DNA of 64,000 nucleotides, taken from contig NZ_QLLN01000001.1 in NCBI RefSeq assembly GCF_003259375.1, positions 349,360 through 413,359 of the forward strand. The letters run 5' to 3'. Origin of the DNA: Arenibacter echinorum. Its GTDB lineage: Bacteria; Bacteroidota; Bacteroidia; Flavobacteriales; Flavobacteriaceae. The position numbers and the translations under genes are program-made. Shown piece by piece: positions 8,790 through 17,850 of the stretch (position 1 is its first letter; every line of letters begins with the position of its first letter). The notes beneath the pieces are model-generated. The model did no database searches, had not been told where the DNA came from, and worked only from the letters and a program-made list of their open reading frames with translations.

Positions 8790-9242
8790 CTATACCCCAA
8801 ATTGTTCCAGATGATGGTTGAGATGTTTGTAAAACAAATTGTTCCATTCTGTTTTGGTCAAAGGACCAAAGGAATGTGATTCCTTATTGTGAAAATAAAC
8901 CCCTCCAAGTTCTTGGGTTTTTATCAAGTGGTCTATCAATCGCTTCTTTTCCTTATCAAAATCCCTTTCGTCCACGATTAGGAAAGCTGGTGCAGTCCGG
9001 CTATTTTTTTTGTATGGTTTTTCATTTACCACTGCTTGTTTCACAAAAAGTTTAAGCATAAGTTTCATTGGTCCGTTGGGTTTGGGATGCTTTTCGGTAT
9101 ATACCATTTCATAGGAGACATTGCAGTGGGCCAACATCTGTGCTACATTCATTTTACCCCATAATCCTGTACTATTAGGGTTTAATTTGTTGATTCTCCC
9201 TATTAGCTCGTCTACTACTTTTTTCTCGAAAATGTTTTTCAT
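8790..9242 (-). CDS. DUF1569 domain protein
   Basis: The 150-residue protein matches the DUF1569 family, whose members have a DinB-like four-helix fold: WGKMNVAQMLAHCNVSYEMV near residue 30 and the C-terminal LTKTEWNNLFYKHLNHHLEQF. The His positions in AHCN and HLNHHLEQF are where DinB-like proteins bind metal. It has no signal peptide and is likely cytosolic. DinB-like proteins are often thiol-dependent enzymes; BshC is encoded about 3 kb away, so a bacillithiol link is conceivable but only inference. Confidence 0.8.
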   Translation of the reverse strand: MKNIFEKKVVDELIGRINKLNPNSTGLWGKMNVAQMLAHCNVSYEMVYTEKHPKPNGPMKLMLKLFVKQAVVNEKPYKKNSRTAPAFLIVDERDFDKEKKRLIDHLIKTQELGGVYFHNKESHSFGPLTKTEWNNLFYKHLNHHLEQFGV

Positions 9243-9472
9243 GTTCCAATATTTTTAGTTGTTCCTGTTCCTTATTATGGTTGTTTGGTTTGCTTTTATA
9301 TGAACGCTTGTTTGTCCACTTTAGATTAATATTGTTATATATGTAATATTAAGGTTTGTGTCATAGCAGGGTAGGCGTATACTGTATTCCCCCTTTAATT
9401 CGACCTAAACTTATTGGTTCCGAAATTATTTAGAACCTGCCAGGCCAACCGACCAAATTGGTTTCATATGAA

Positions 9473-11929
9473 TTATTTTACCATAAACAGGGCATTGACG
9501 AAGAAGAGTTTGCCATTTTCCCAAAAACCCCTAAACAATGGGTTGTCTACCATATAAACAACCTGTCCCTTGCCCACTTCCTCCACACCGAATACCAATG
9601 TATTGGCAATTTTTTTCTTTGCTTCACTTCCTGCAAAACCCGCAATTGGTGAATTGGCATTTTCCAAATAGACTACGGTCCCCGTCTCTAAGTTTTCAAA
9701 GGCATCGTCGCTCAATTTAAGGGTAAAATAGTGATCTCCGTAGCCATAGGCCAGGGGGTGTGTTTGGTCAACTTTGGTTCTGAAAATGGCTCCTGTAATC
9801 GCATTTTTAATATCTTCCCGTTCCGCCTCTTCATAAGGGAGTATGTTTTCTGTACTGTCTTTCTTTATTTCCTTTTCTTTTATAGCAAATCCATGTTCCC
9901 CATTTATACCCTTTATGGCACCTTCCATGGCGATCAACTTTCCTCCATTTTTGACAAATTCCTTCAGCTCTTTCAGTTTATTTTCATTAAAGAACTTGCT
10001 ATACCACCCGTTGGGGAGTATAAGGACATCGTATTCTGACAAGTTCACTTCATCATAATATTCGGTATCCAAAATTGTTAGTGGGTAGCGAAGTTGTTGT
10101 TCAAAAAAGTGCCAAATTTCTCCAAATTCAAGGGTACTTGTAGGTTCACCCGATAGCATTGCTATTTTGGTGTCAGTAACCACAGGTACATAGCTGGAGC
10201 CAAAGTCGTTTCCTTTTTCAACAAATCCTGTATTGGTCGGAGTTAATATGGTTTTATTGTCATACGCAACCCGGCTCAAGGTCTCCACAAAGTTTTTATG
10301 GTTTTTATTGTCCCCTTTGGTGATGATCAAGCTACCGCGGTCAAATTTTTTACCTTCCGCCCAAAAAGGATTTTTTGCAAAACGCACCCTGATATTTTCT
10401 TTTACCAATCCTGCCAAAAAACGCGCATCCTTCATGCTGGACCAGTCACTTATATAGGCATAGGTGTCCTGGTTAATGTTGGCCCCCTTGGGCGGAAGAA
10501 CTTCCCAATCTCCAGAGGGGTCGGATTCCACTAACGTCTGGGAGGCAATTGTCTCCAATCCGTAGGCGTATGGTAAAGACCATGCCGTTATATCATAGGT
10601 CAGCGAATCGCTTAGCTTTGTGTTGGGTTCCATAAGAACTTGCGCCAAAGTGCCTTTGGCTTGGTTAGTAGAAACTACCAAACTGGAAGGGGTGGTTTTT
10701 GAGGACCCTAATTTTCCCGTGCCATAAAGATGGCCTTTGGCAGTACCTTCCTTGGCCCAACCGTATTTAATCTCATGGGACCTAAGAAGTGCCGCAATGG
10801 CATCAATTTTGTCTGGATCCCCGTTCATTACATAACTTTTGTATTTGAAATTTTTGTTCTGATAAAACTTCTTGAATTCCCTATTTAATTTTTCTGTGTT
10901 TTTGGAAGCTACTTCCACGGTAGACAACCCAGTTGTAAGATGATGGGCAATGCGGTCGTTCAGGGTAAGGGTGTCCCCTATAAAAGTTCTTACTCCCAGT
11001 CCGGCACGCCCACTACCACCTTGCTCGTAGGTCATTCCAATACCTCCATTATATGTTGGGTAAGTGTCACCATAGCTGGGATATAAAAGGTCAAAAACTT
11101 CTTTGGTAAAATAAAACCAACCATTGGCATCAAAATATTTGGCGTGGTTCTTCCCAATCGTAATCTGAAAATCGCGCTGAAAATCGGTTACCACTTCATG
11201 AAAGGGTTCTGCGGCCGGGGCAAAATAATAAGGGTTGTTTACACCCTGTTCATGGAAATCAACATGTACATGGGGCAACCATTGGTTAAAAACTTTTATG
11301 CGCTGCTGACTCTCTATTTGGGTAAGCCATGCCCAATCCCGATTTAGGTCGAACATATAGTGATTGGATCGTCCGTTAAGCCAACCCTCATGGTGTTCCT
11401 TGCTGTTCGGGTCTATATTGTTCGGAGTGTTCTTGAATTGGTTGTACCAGTTGACATATCTATCGCGACCATCCGGATTAATACACGGATCCATGATTAC
11501 TACCGTGTTTTCCAAGTAAGCAGATTTGCTGGTCAACAGTTCATAAATGGTCTGCATGGAGGCTTCTGTACTTACGCTTTCGTTTCCATGAACATTATAA
11601 CTTAACCAGACTATAGCCTTTGTGGGCGATCCCTGGCCAATAGTATTCTTCAGATGCTCCAATCTAATGGACTCCAAGGCAAGAATGTTTTCCGGGGCGG
11701 AAACATAGGCCACGAGAAGGGGCCTGCGTTCATTGGTTTTTCCATATTCTACCAATTTAACCCGATCTGAAGCATTTGCGGCCAGATATTTATAGTAGTC
11801 GACCACTTGATGGTGTCGTGTAAATTCAGATCCCAATTCATATCCTAAAAATTCGGAGGGAGATAGTAATGTTTGGGAAATTCCCAAGGCAGAAGAAAGA
11901 AGAAAAAAGGCTAGTAGAAGTTTTTTCAT
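9473..11929 (-). CDS. Exported zinc carboxypeptidase, peptidase M14 family
   Basis: The 818-residue protein has a signal peptide (about residues 1-19) and an M14 domain. Zinc ligands are visible as HGNE (H114, E117) and a His within HVDFHEQG (222-226); substrate-binding NPDGRDRY follows HGNE by some 35 residues, and EQGGSGRAG probably carries the catalytic Glu. The C-terminal half has a GATase1-like segment (VLILPNGWYSKFF, FVKNGGKLIAMEGA), an arrangement seen in large M14 proteins of Bacteroidota. It probably trims peptides in the periplasm or outside the cell. A -7 box lies 26 nt upstream of the ATG. Confidence 0.88.
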   Translation of the reverse strand: MKKLLLAFFLLSSALGISQTLLSPSEFLGYELGSEFTRHHQVVDYYKYLAANASDRVKLVEYGKTNERRPLLVAYVSAPENILALESIRLEHLKNTIGQGSPTKAIVWLSYNVHGNESVSTEASMQTIYELLTSKSAYLENTVVIMDPCINPDGRDRYVNWYNQFKNTPNNIDPNSKEHHEGWLNGRSNHYMFDLNRDWAWLTQIESQQRIKVFNQWLPHVHVDFHEQGVNNPYYFAPAAEPFHEVVTDFQRDFQITIGKNHAKYFDANGWFYFTKEVFDLLYPSYGDTYPTYNGGIGMTYEQGGSGRAGLGVRTFIGDTLTLNDRIAHHLTTGLSTVEVASKNTEKLNREFKKFYQNKNFKYKSYVMNGDPDKIDAIAALLRSHEIKYGWAKEGTAKGHLYGTGKLGSSKTTPSSLVVSTNQAKGTLAQVLMEPNTKLSDSLTYDITAWSLPYAYGLETIASQTLVESDPSGDWEVLPPKGANINQDTYAYISDWSSMKDARFLAGLVKENIRVRFAKNPFWAEGKKFDRGSLIITKGDNKNHKNFVETLSRVAYDNKTILTPTNTGFVEKGNDFGSSYVPVVTDTKIAMLSGEPTSTLEFGEIWHFFEQQLRYPLTILDTEYYDEVNLSEYDVLILPNGWYSKFFNENKLKELKEFVKNGGKLIAMEGAIKGINGEHGFAIKEKEIKKDSTENILPYEEAEREDIKNAITGAIFRTKVDQTHPLAYGYGDHYFTLKLSDDAFENLETGTVVYLENANSPIAGFAGSEAKKKIANTLVFGVEEVGKGQVVYMVDNPLFRGFWENGKLFFVNALFMVK

Positions 11930-11954
11930 TTAAATCCATTGATTTGCTAAGAAT

Positions 11955-11962
11955 CAAATCTA
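11955..11962 (-). promoter_or_regulatory. -7 box (TAGATTTG) upstream of the M14 peptidase gene
   Basis: The minus strand reads TAGATTTG, an exact TAnnTTTG match, 26 nt before the ATG at 11929. That would leave a leader of roughly 20 nt. Confidence 0.5.
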
Positions 11963-12131
11963 AGGAATATTCGTGATATTAATTGTCTTCTAAAAGTACT
12001 TGTAGCTTTTAGGATTGAGTAAGTTGCCCATCAAAAAGATTTAAAAAAGCGAATATTAAACTTCTTAACGTATTTTTAGGAACTGAAAAAAGGGATAATT
12101 TTATCTTTACCAGCTATTACCAATTATTTCT

Positions 12132-13733
12132 ATGGAAGTCGAATGCATACCCTTTAAAAAAACCGGTTATTTTTCCAATTTAATATGTGATTATCTGGAT
12201 GGGAAGGAATCTTTGTCTCCTTTTTATGAAAGGCCACCCCAAATTGATCAGTTTGCCGAGCAGATAAGTGCCAAGCAAAATTTTCCAAGCTCCCATCGCG
12301 AAGTTCTGTATTTGGCTCTTAAACATCAATATAGGGATATTGATGTTTCGGAGGATACTAAGGTAAATATATCACTCCTTAAAGAGCCCTCCACGTATAC
12401 CGTTGTAACCGGGCATCAATTAAATTTGTTTACAGGGCCATTATATTTTCTCTACAAAATTATTTCTACGATCAATTTGACCAAAGAACTGAAGCTGGCC
12501 AATCCGGAAAATAATTTTGTGCCTATTTATTGGATGGCGACCGAGGATCATGATTTTGATGAAATAAATTACTTCAATTTTAAAGGGAAAAAATTACAGT
12601 GGAATAAAAATGTTTCCGGTGCGGTAGGGCCATTGGCAACCGATGGACTTGAATCTATCCTGGAGGCTTTTTCCAATGAAATGGGAAATAGTATCAACGC
12701 CACTAAGCTTAAGGAATGGTTTGCCAAAGCGTATTTGGAGCACGATAATCTCGCAGATGCAACCCGTTTTTTGGCCAATGAACTTTTTGGTGAACACGGC
12801 TTGGTTATATTGGATGGGAACAATACCGAATTGAAGCGCTTATTGGTGCCCTTTGTAAAGCGCGATTTGTTGGAAAACGCTTCTTACAATAAGGTCGTTG
12901 AAACTATAGATCAACTACAGATACTACCCGGTAATTACAGTATACAGGTAAACCCAAGGGAAATCAATTATTTTTATTTGTTGGATGGTGTCCGGGAGAG
13001 GATTGTGGAGCAGGATGGTAGGTTTTATGTAAACGACACTAAAATTGAATTTAGTGAAGAAGAAATTCTGAAGGAATTGGAGCATTATCCTGAACGTTTT
13101 TCGCCCAATGTAATTACTAGACCTCTTTATCAGGAGGTTATATTGCCCAATTTGTGTTATATAGGAGGAGGAGGCGAATTGGCGTATTGGTTGCAATTGA
13201 AAGCCATGTTTACGGAAATGAAGGTGCCTTTTCCAATATTATTGCTTCGTAATTCGGCCTTGGTCATTACTGGGAAGCAGATGGAGAAGTTAGAACGAAT
13301 GAATATTTCCCTTTCTGACATATTTTTAAATCAAAGTAGTTTTATTAATAAGAAGATCAGGGAAATATCCAATATAGATATTGACTTTACACCTCAAAAA
13401 AAATATTTACAGGAGCAGTTCAAGGACTTGTACGACCTGGCCGATAAAACTGATGCTTCTTTTTTAGGAGCCGTGAAAGCCCAGGAGGTTAAACAATTAA
13501 AGGGTTTGGATAATTTGCAAGGGAGACTGCTTAAGGCCCAAAAAAGGAAGTTACAGGACCATGTGGTGCGTATGACCGAAATTCAGAATCAACTTTTTCC
13601 CAATAAATCACTTCAAGAACGCAACCTTAATTTCTCAGAACTTTATCTAGAGTATGGAGAGCGCTTGATACCACATTTAATGAAAGCACTTAGGCCGCTT
13701 TCGGGTGAGTTTTCTATAGTAAAAATGGATTGA
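12132..13733 (+). CDS. bshC: Bacillithiol biosynthesis cysteine-adding enzyme BshC
   Basis: The 533-residue protein carries family marks of BshC: VTGHQLNLFTGPLYFLYK, YWMATEDHDFDEINYF, VLPNLCYIGGGGELAYW-like segment and a long C-terminal coiled-coil region (about 400-500). BshC is the proposed ligase joining cysteine to glucosaminyl-malate, the last step in bacillithiol synthesis; many Bacteroidota use this thiol instead of glutathione. The length is as expected for the family. bshA and bshB are not in this window. The start follows an AT-rich leader with a near-consensus TATCTTTA box at 12102. Confidence 0.92.
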   Translation: MEVECIPFKKTGYFSNLICDYLDGKESLSPFYERPPQIDQFAEQISAKQNFPSSHREVLYLALKHQYRDIDVSEDTKVNISLLKEPSTYTVVTGHQLNLFTGPLYFLYKIISTINLTKELKLANPENNFVPIYWMATEDHDFDEINYFNFKGKKLQWNKNVSGAVGPLATDGLESILEAFSNEMGNSINATKLKEWFAKAYLEHDNLADATRFLANELFGEHGLVILDGNNTELKRLLVPFVKRDLLENASYNKVVETIDQLQILPGNYSIQVNPREINYFYLLDGVRERIVEQDGRFYVNDTKIEFSEEEILKELEHYPERFSPNVITRPLYQEVILPNLCYIGGGGELAYWLQLKAMFTEMKVPFPILLLRNSALVITGKQMEKLERMNISLSDIFLNQSSFINKKIREISNIDIDFTPQKKYLQEQFKDLYDLADKTDASFLGAVKAQEVKQLKGLDNLQGRLLKAQKRKLQDHVVRMTEIQNQLFPNKSLQERNLNFSELYLEYGERLIPHLMKALRPLSGEFSIVKMD

Positions 13734-13785
13734 TCTACACTGGTTTATTGCACTGCAGCGCATATTTTTAGACAATCAAAAAGGT

Positions 13786-13793
13786 TATATTTG
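13786..13793 (+). promoter_or_regulatory. -7 box (TATATTTG) upstream of the PLP decarboxylase
   Basis: TATATTTG is an exact TAnnTTTG match 13 nt before the ATG at 13807. The transcript would have a very short leader. Confidence 0.5.
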
Positions 13794-13806
13794 TTAAAAA
13801 CAGACT

Positions 13807-15198
13807 ATGTCCATGCACAAAGTAGACTTTGAAATGGTGGAAATGACATTGGATGTCATGAAATACGCCATTGGTCGAATTACCCATCCAGCCCCGGAAT
13901 TAGGCAAGCCCAAAAAGGAAGAGGAGTTAAAGACCTTGGTAGGGGAAACAATAACTCCTGATGGTATTGGAGGGGAAAGGGCCTTTCAATTGTTTAAAGA
14001 GGTACTTATAAAGGCTACGGTACCCATTGATCATCCCAGACATTTGGCGTTTGTACCGGCCTCACCTACACGGGCGGCAGTCATGTTCGATCTGGTAACC
14101 TCGGCATCCAGCATTCATGGGGCTTATTGGATGGAAGGGGCTGGCGGAATATTTTGTGAGAACGAAGCCATGAAATGGTTGGTGTCCCTAACAGGCTTGC
14201 CAAAGGGATCGTTTGGGGTATTCACCAGCGGAGGAACGGCTGCCAATTTATCGGCCATGGTAACAGCCAGGGAAAATTGGCGGAAGAATCCAGAAAATGT
14301 CAATAAAAAAGGGTTGATCATAACCTCTTCAGGGGCCCACTCATCAGTAAAATCTATGGCCAAGGTTATAGATTGTGACGTGCTTTTGGTGGAAACAGAG
14401 GAACAGATGACTGCAGAGGCCCTAAGTGACAGCATAATTACCTTGGATGCCCAACAAAGGGATAGGTTATTCGCCGTTGTGGCAACCGGAGGTACCACGA
14501 ATGCAGGTATAATAGATGATTTGTCCGGTATTGCCGAAATTTGTGGGGCTGAAAATCTTTGGTTCCATGTGGATGCTGCCTATGGTGGCGGCGCCTTGGC
14601 GTCCAAATCGGCCAGACCGTTGTTCCATGGCATAGAAAAGGCGGATAGTATAACCATTGATCCCCATAAATGGCTTTTCTCGCCCTATGATTGTGGGGCT
14701 ATAATTTATAAGAATCCGGAATTGGCCAAGGAAGCACATTCACAGGAAGGTTCCTATTTGGAAATATTTAAGGATGAAGGTGCCCATGGTTTTAACCCTT
14801 CGGACTATCAAATACAGTTGACGCGCAGGGTAAGGGGCTTACCGCTTTGGTTTTCACTGGCCATGCACGGAACCGATAAGTATTCATGGGCCGTTGATCA
14901 GGGTATTGGGTTGGCCAATTTAGCAGGACAATTAATAAGGAAGCATCCCTTGGTAGAATTGGTAAGGGAGCCCAGTCTATCCTGTGTCCTGTTCAGAAGA
15001 AAAGGATGGTTACCTCAAGATTATACTCATTGGACCTATAAAAATCACAGGGAAGGTTTTGCGCTGGTTACTCCTACCAAGTATAGGCAAAAGGGCGTTT
15101 ACGAAACTGTGGCGCGATTCTGTTTTATTAACCCGGATACAACCGAGAAAGATATTTCCATGATTTTGGATTCCATGGCCTTGAAGGATGTGGTTTAG
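13807..15198 (+). CDS. Pyridoxal-phosphate-dependent group II amino acid decarboxylase
   Basis: This 463-residue enzyme belongs to the group II decarboxylases (aromatic L-amino acid, glutamate, diaminobutyrate decarboxylase relatives). The cofactor aspartate is in HVDAAYGG (D256) and the Schiff-base lysine in IDPHKWLFSPYDCG (K288). FTSGGTAANLSAM binds the phosphate. The segment PRHLAFVPASPTRAAVMFD resembles plant and bacterial aromatic-type decarboxylases. The actual substrate cannot be read from the sequence. It is cytosolic, single-gene, and convergent with the PNPOx-like gene just 16 nt away. Confidence 0.85.
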   Translation: MSMHKVDFEMVEMTLDVMKYAIGRITHPAPELGKPKKEEELKTLVGETITPDGIGGERAFQLFKEVLIKATVPIDHPRHLAFVPASPTRAAVMFDLVTSASSIHGAYWMEGAGGIFCENEAMKWLVSLTGLPKGSFGVFTSGGTAANLSAMVTARENWRKNPENVNKKGLIITSSGAHSSVKSMAKVIDCDVLLVETEEQMTAEALSDSIITLDAQQRDRLFAVVATGGTTNAGIIDDLSGIAEICGAENLWFHVDAAYGGGALASKSARPLFHGIEKADSITIDPHKWLFSPYDCGAIIYKNPELAKEAHSQEGSYLEIFKDEGAHGFNPSDYQIQLTRRVRGLPLWFSLAMHGTDKYSWAVDQGIGLANLAGQLIRKHPLVELVREPSLSCVLFRRKGWLPQDYTHWTYKNHREGFALVTPTKYRQKGVYETVARFCFINPDTTEKDISMILDSMALKDVV

Positions 15199-15214
15199 GT
15201 TGATTAAAATCATC

Positions 15215-15760
15215 CTAGGGCACCAAATACTCACTTTCCCACTGAGTACCAACTTTGGAGAACCGGACCCTTATATGATGGGGTTGACTTAATTTTAGGT
15301 ATTCTATTTTGTAGGGTATAATCTCTACCAGGCAGAAATGATTTTCTTCACTTAAATATTCCAAATTTTGGGGATTGATTAAATTACTTCCAGGAGACCT
15401 GCTCGTAGTATATTGTTTTTTTGCGTAGCTATCCAGTTTGCTCCAATATTTCTCTTTGGTGGCATCATCATCTTTGTAGCTTGCCGTGCCTTCAATCTTT
15501 AATTGAAGCAATTTGGTAGGGTGGTATAGAAGTAGGCTAACCCTTTTGTTTTCTTTTATATGTGTTATTTTTTTTGAGCGCTTATCGGTATAAAAAGTCA
15601 GTTTTAGATTTTCGGAAACATCCCTTAATACAACGGTGCGCAAACGCGCAACCTGATCCAATCCTACGGTGGCAAGTGTGAAAAATCGGAAAGGATGGTC
15701 TTTTTCCGTGAGCACTTTTTGTAGCTCTTCCCTTATTTCCTTTAAATAAACGGTGGCCAT
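15215..15760 (-). CDS. Pyridoxamine 5'-phosphate oxidase-related flavoprotein
   Basis: The 181-residue protein has the split-barrel FMN-binding fold: PFRFFTLATVGLDQVARLRT, LRDVSENLKLTFYTDKRS and VSLLLYHPTKLLQLKIEG. It is related to PdxH but lacks the C-terminal PdxH signature segment, and fits the Alr4036/PNPOx-like group instead. It may use FMN or another flavin. It is convergent with a PLP-dependent decarboxylase, a possible but unproven functional link through the B6 vitamers. Confidence 0.75.
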   Translation of the reverse strand: MATVYLKEIREELQKVLTEKDHPFRFFTLATVGLDQVARLRTVVLRDVSENLKLTFYTDKRSKKITHIKENKRVSLLLYHPTKLLQLKIEGTASYKDDDATKEKYWSKLDSYAKKQYTTSRSPGSNLINPQNLEYLSEENHFCLVEIIPYKIEYLKLSQPHHIRVRFSKVGTQWESEYLVP

Positions 15761-15924
15761 GATGATCTTTTTTTAGTTATATTAAAGATAAAAATAATTG
15801 TTGGAGTAGGGTATTTCTTTTCTCAGGTGTTATAGATATAAATTGCTATGAATTTGAAAATAATTTCAAACGAAATTGTGAGTAGTTATAATTAGTTAAT
15901 TGGTTTAGGTTAGTTTTGATTAGT

Positions 15925-15951
15925 AAGCCCGGTTGGTTACCGGGCTTTTTT
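15925..15951 (+). terminator. Orphan intrinsic terminator hairpin upstream of guaA
   Basis: A 9-bp perfect stem (AAGCCCGGT / ACCGGGCTT) with a 5-nt loop is followed by six T. The box TAGTTTTG at 15911-15918 lies just before it. It could end a small RNA, act as an attenuator in a long guaA leader, or terminate read-through from 15198. Confidence 0.7.
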
Positions 15952-16167
15952 GTGCTTAAATGTAAAAATCTTTGCAATTGACCTAAAAATAAGCCCTGTT
16001 CGAATTTGATTGTTGGGTGTTTTGATTAATTATTGTGTTTTCCATTGGTTAAAAGAAGCCCTTATTTCAAAGGGCATATCGGCAAAAAGCTTACCTACAT
16101 ATCTTTCTGTTTATAAGTTTTGTGATTATTATACCCTAAAGATACTTTTTCAAAAATTTCAAATTAC

Positions 16168-16175
16168 TATTTTTG
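16168..16175 (+). promoter_or_regulatory. -7 box (TATTTTTG) directly before guaA
   Basis: TATTTTTG ends 4 nt before the ATG at 16179. If used, transcription would begin at or very near the start codon, giving an almost leaderless mRNA. Confidence 0.5.
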
Positions 16176-16178
16176 CCC

Positions 16179-17711
16179 ATGCAAAATAACGTCCTCATAT
16201 TAGATTTTGGTTCCCAATATACGCAGCTCATCGCTAGAAGGGTAAGGGAGCTTAATATTTTCTGCGAAATAAAACCGTACAACCATTTGCCCGAAGATTT
16301 ATCGGAATACAAAGCAGTGATACTTTCTGGATCGCCGTTTTCGGTAAGGGGAGATGACGCACCACACCCGGATTTGTCTCAAATAAAAGGGAAAAAGCCT
16401 TTGTTGGCCGTTTGTTACGGAGCCCAATATTTGGCCCACTTTAACGGTGGCAATGTAGCTCCTTCCAACACCCGTGAATACGGTAGGGCAAAATTGTCCT
16501 TTATAGATCACAGTGAATCCTTTTTTGAAGGGATTTCTGAAGGTAGCCAGGTTTGGATGAGCCATAGTGATACCATAAAAGAATTGCCTTTAGGTGCCAT
16601 TAAATTGGCAAGTACCCATGATGTGGAAAATGCGGCCTATAAGCTTAAGGATGAAGAGACCTATGCCATACAATTTCACCCGGAAGTTTATCATACTACC
16701 GACGGGAAAAAATTGTTGGAAAACTTTCTGGTCCATATAGCTGGGGTAGCTCAGACATGGACTCCGGATTCTTTTGTTGAAACTACCGTTGCGGCATTGA
16801 AGGCTAAAATTGGTGATGAAAAGGTAATACTTGGCCTATCCGGCGGAGTGGATTCCACTGTTGCAGCAGTCTTGTTGCACAAAGCCATCGGAAAACATTT
16901 GCACTGTATTTTCGTAAATAATGGACTGTTGCGGAAAAATGAGTTCCAATCGGTATTGGACCAATATGAAGGAATGGGCTTAAATGTGAAGGGTGTTGAT
17001 GCTTCGGCACGTTTTTTGGACAGCTTGGAAGGAGAAAGCGATCCAGAGAAGAAGAGGAAGGCCATAGGTAGAGTTTTTATAGAGGTCTTTGATGATGAAT
17101 CACACTTGGTGGAAGATGCAAAATGGTTGGCACAGGGAACTATATATCCTGATGTTATAGAGTCTGTCTCTGCCACCGGAGGTCCGTCAGCGACCATTAA
17201 GAGTCATCATAATGTTGGTGGATTGCCCGATTATATGAAATTGAAGGTCGTGGAGCCCTTGCGAATGTTGTTTAAGGATGAGGTTAGGCGTGTAGGTGCC
17301 AGTTTAGGAATAGATAAGGAGTTGTTGGGTAGACATCCCTTCCCGGGACCAGGTTTGGCCATCCGTATCCTAGGAGATATTACCCGGGAGAAAGTGGCTA
17401 TTTTACAGGAAGTGGATGCCATTTTTATCAACGGATTAAGGGAGTGGGGTCTTTATGATAAGGTTTGGCAAGCGGGAGCTATGCTTTTGCCCGTCAATAG
17501 TGTTGGCGTAATGGGGGATGAACGTACATATGAGAAATGTGTAGCTTTAAGGGCAGTAGAAAGTACAGACGGTATGACGGCGGATTGGGTAAATTTACCC
17601 TATGAGTTCTTGCAAAAAACCTCCAACGACATTATAAATAAGGTTAGGGGTGTAAATAGAGTGGTTTATGATATTAGTTCCAAACCACCGGCAACGATCG
17701 AATGGGAATAA
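16179..17711 (+). CDS. guaA: GMP synthase (glutamine-hydrolysing)
   Basis: GuaA converts XMP to GMP using glutamine and ATP. The 510-residue protein has an N-terminal class I glutamine amidotransferase (nucleophile in [12 protein letters not shown], His-Glu in FHPEVYHT), the ATP pyrophosphatase P-loop [10 protein letters not shown], and the C-terminal dimerisation domain ([14 protein letters not shown] ... PPATIEWE). I chose the ATG at 16179, which gives [16 protein letters not shown], rather than the in-frame TTG two codons upstream, because the TTG lies in the -7 box. Length is standard for the family. Confidence 0.97.
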   Translation: MQNNVLILDFGSQYTQLIARRVRELNIFCEIKPYNHLPEDLSEYKAVILSGSPFSVRGDDAPHPDLSQIKGKKPLLAVCYGAQYLAHFNGGNVAPSNTREYGRAKLSFIDHSESFFEGISEGSQVWMSHSDTIKELPLGAIKLASTHDVENAAYKLKDEETYAIQFHPEVYHTTDGKKLLENFLVHIAGVAQTWTPDSFVETTVAALKAKIGDEKVILGLSGGVDSTVAAVLLHKAIGKHLHCIFVNNGLLRKNEFQSVLDQYEGMGLNVKGVDASARFLDSLEGESDPEKKRKAIGRVFIEVFDDESHLVEDAKWLAQGTIYPDVIESVSATGGPSATIKSHHNVGGLPDYMKLKVVEPLRMLFKDEVRRVGASLGIDKELLGRHPFPGPGLAIRILGDITREKVAILQEVDAIFINGLREWGLYDKVWQAGAMLLPVNSVGVMGDERTYEKCVALRAVESTDGMTADWVNLPYEFLQKTSNDIINKVRGVNRVVYDISSKPPATIEWE

Positions 17712-17850
17712 TTGAAGAGCAAGTGCAGAGGAATTTTAAATTTCCAGCTGTGCATTAATTTTTAATTATTATTATAACATTGTTGTGTTTATGTTCGTTC
17801 TCAATTTTGTACTTGGCTTATTTTAAATAGAACAAATAAAATCTATTCTT

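Larger units (their letters stand above)
15761..16178. other. 418-bp divergent spacer with an orphan terminator-like hairpin
   Basis: The spacer separates the minus-strand PNPOx-like gene from guaA. It is AT-rich, has no ORF of note, and holds a strong hairpin with T-tract at 15925-15951 and the guaA -7 box at 16168. No gene upstream on the plus strand needs that terminator within 700 bp, since the previous plus gene ends at 15198. Confidence 0.6.
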
